From the NCBI GenBank assembly GCA_947175225.1, contig CAMWLX010000139.1, positions 1 through 8,170 of the forward strand: DNA of 8,170 nucleotides, read 5' to 3'. The position numbers and the translations under genes are program-made. This stretch comes from an uncultured Porphyromonadaceae bacterium (GTDB lineage Bacteria; Bacteroidota; Bacteroidia; Bacteroidales; Muribaculaceae). The notes beneath the pieces were generated by a model. That model was not told the DNA's origin. It was given only the letters and a program-made list of their open reading frames with translations, and did no database searches. This document shows, piece after piece, positions 6,773 through 8,170 of the stretch; within the stretch, counting starts at the first letter, position 1; every line of letters starts with the position of its first letter.

Positions 6773-6842
6773 AAATCCATATTCTTATTTTATCTGCTTC
6801 CTTTCACTTTATTGCCAATCCTCAATCTCTCATTTGATTTAC

Positions 6843-6858
6843 AATTCAATAATGAATT
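6843..6858 (+). terminator. Weak AT-rich hairpin with T-run between toxin-like gene and hydrolase
   Basis: AATTCA (6843-6848) and TGAATT (6853-6858) are inverted copies around ATAA, followed by TTTATT. It could be a weak terminator of the Panacea operon, or merely chance in AT-rich sequence. It lies 33 bases before the hydrolase start. The surrounding gap (6773-6890) shows TTTG at 6833-6836 but no matching -7 element, so I call no hydrolase promoter. Confidence 0.25.
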
Positions 6859-6890
6859 TTTATTAGATACTCATTTAACGATTAAGGATT

Positions 6891-8170
6891 ATGAAAAAGA
6901 CTTTATTAGTGATTTTGAATATATTGGTTGGAGTCATGTCAGCATATTCCCAAAGCGGAATATGGTCAGGAGATCTTGAAGTGCAAGGTGTTAAGATGCC
7001 CATTGTATTTCATTTGGATGATGATAACCCGACCCTTGACTCTCCTTCCCAAGGAGTGAAAGGAATACCAATTCAGATTAAGAGAGAAGCTCCTGTAGGC
7101 ATTACCATTAGTATTCCGGCAATAGGCGCGACTTTTTCCGGAGTAAGTTTAGGCGATAAGATAATGGGTAAATTCACTCAAAGCGGCATGACACTTCCTC
7201 TTACTCTTATTCCCGGAGAGATTATTGCGAAAAGACCACAGACCCCTAAGCCTCCTTATCCATATTCGCAAGAAGAAGTAAGTTTCACCAATAGAGATGC
7301 AGTGCTGAAAGGCACTTTGACCTTACCTGAAGGATTTGGTAAAAATACACCTGTTGTGATAATGGTTACCGGAAGTGGTCTTCAAAATCGTGACGAAGAG
7401 ATTTTTGACCACAAACCTTTTGCTGTCATTGCAGATGCTTTGGCAAGAAATGGAATAGCCTCTCTCCGATATGATGACCGAGGATTTGGTGAGTCTTCTG
7501 GCAATGCTGTAACCTGTACGACTGAAGACCTTATGAATGATGCATTGGCAGGTATCGATCTTCTGCGTCGTAGATTCAATAAAGTCGGGGTTCTTGGTCA
7601 TAGTGAAGGTGGTACAATAGCCTTTATGTTAGGGTCTGACAAAAATGTGGATTTTATAGTGAGTCTGGCTGGAATGATCGTTTCCGGAAAGGAAACCCTT
7701 TTAGATCAGAACCGTTACGCTCTTTCGCAAGCGGGATATCCGCAACAAGTCATCGATGAGTATTGCGGACTTCTCACATCTGCCTTTAATGGAGACGAGT
7801 CTATTCTCAAAAAAATTGAGATCTCGAGCATCCCGACAGAATTAAAGCATAATATTCAGGTCGGTCTTGGACAGTTGAAAACCCCTTATATGCAATATTT
7901 CCTGTCTTTGGACGTAAGAGACAGATTAGGGAAAGTGGAATGTCCTGTATTGGCATTAAATGGCACAAAAGACACACAGGTATTCTATGAAAATAACTTG
8001 GGTGTATTAAATAATGGATTGCCATCAAATGATTCAAACAAAATAATTTCATTGGAGAGTCTAAACCACCTATTCCAGCACTGCAAAACGGGATCTTCTC
8101 TTGAATACTCCACCATAGAAGAAACGATTTCCAAAGAGGTCTTAGATATAATTACCCAATGGATCAAATC
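6891..8170 (+). CDS. Exported alpha/beta hydrolase with complete catalytic triad (3' end cut by window)
   Basis: The frame opens at ATG 6891 and stays open to the window edge, giving 426 residues; the final helix is already present, so only a few residues are probably missing. Residues 1-21 are a signal peptide (MKKTLLVILN, ending near A-Y-S-Q). Residues about 22-115 are a beta-rich N-terminal domain (S-G-I-W-S-G-D-L, later T-L-D-S-P-S-Q-G) common before secreted Bacteroidetes hydrolases. From about 130 an alpha/beta hydrolase fold follows: oxyanion-region motif V-T-G-S-G-L-Q-N-R-D, R-Y-D-D-R-G-F-G-E-S-S-G, nucleophile elbow G-H-S238-E-G-G, acid Asp361 in N-G-T-K-D-T and His393 in L-N-H-L-F. 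The triad suggests an esterase, acyl hydrolase or peptidase-like activity in the periplasm; the substrate is not readable. TAAGGA sits only two bases before the ATG, too close to be a standard ribosome site. No functional link to the upstream genes is evident. Confidence 0.9.
   Translation, partial: MKKTLLVILNILVGVMSAYSQSGIWSGDLEVQGVKMPIVFHLDDDNPTLDSPSQGVKGIPIQIKREAPVGITISIPAIGATFSGVSLGDKIMGKFTQSGMTLPLTLIPGEIIAKRPQTPKPPYPYSQEEVSFTNRDAVLKGTLTLPEGFGKNTPVVIMVTGSGLQNRDEEIFDHKPFAVIADALARNGIASLRYDDRGFGESSGNAVTCTTEDLMNDALAGIDLLRRRFNKVGVLGHSEGGTIAFMLGSDKNVDFIVSLAGMIVSGKETLLDQNRYALSQAGYPQQVIDEYCGLLTSAFNGDESILKKIEISSIPTELKHNIQVGLGQLKTPYMQYFLSLDVRDRLGKVECPVLALNGTKDTQVFYENNLGVLNNGLPSNDSNKIISLESLNHLFQHCKTGSSLEYSTIEETISKEVLDIITQWIK

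Noticed and set aside
7634..7641. GTCTGACA, the reverse complement of the iteron core, as another operator
   Set aside because: It is a single copy inside the hydrolase coding sequence with no phased neighbours, so probably chance.
7323..8167. Several open frames on the - strand at the right end
   Set aside because: All fall inside the + strand alpha/beta hydrolase, whose frame holds every triad motif and runs open from 6891 to the edge.

Overview
The window looks like chromosomal DNA of a gut-type Bacteroidales bacterium (Bacteroides, Muribaculaceae or a relative). The basis is AT-rich sequence, starts without Shine-Dalgarno sites, promoter elements of the Bacteroidetes TTTG/TAnnTTTG type, and typical Bacteroidetes protein families: thioredoxin-fold TlpA-like exported proteins, a TonB-receptor-like outer-membrane barrel, and a membrane-anchored winged-helix regulator. 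All seven genes lie on the + strand. No RNA gene, CRISPR array or insertion sequence was seen.

Region 1 (1-5709) is a probable envelope cassette. It encodes a large exported TlpA-like protein whose CxxC has become C-Y-A-S (63-1613). Next come a transmembrane one-component regulator with a C-terminal OmpR-type winged helix (1692-2489), an outer-membrane beta-barrel of the TonB-receptor superfamily (2597-4657), and a second TlpA-like protein with an intact CGGC site (4690-5709). Between regulator and barrel lie four GTCA-headed direct repeats (2500-2543) spaced 10, 11 and 11 bp. This is the geometry of sites bound by OmpR/PhoB-type winged helices, so they are a good candidate operator for the neighbouring regulator. 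A perfect 8-bp inverted repeat (2572-2597) ends on the A of the barrel start codon. The simplest reading is an inner-membrane sensor that controls its own outer-membrane receptor and a periplasmic thiol protein in response to an unknown signal.

Region 2 (5710-6772) is a compact two-gene module: a Panacea (SocA/DUF4065) antitoxin-like gene and a 139-residue partner overlapping it by one base (TAATG). I tentatively read the partner as a MazF/PemK-like toxin. A near-consensus Bacteroidetes promoter with two palindromes precedes the pair, as expected for an autoregulated toxin-antitoxin operon.

Region 3 (6773-8170) holds an AT-rich gap and then an exported alpha/beta hydrolase with a complete Ser-Asp-His triad, cut by the window end probably only a few residues before its stop.

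The least explained items are the regulator/iteron/barrel unit, the degenerate TlpA homologue beside it, and the identity of the Panacea partner.
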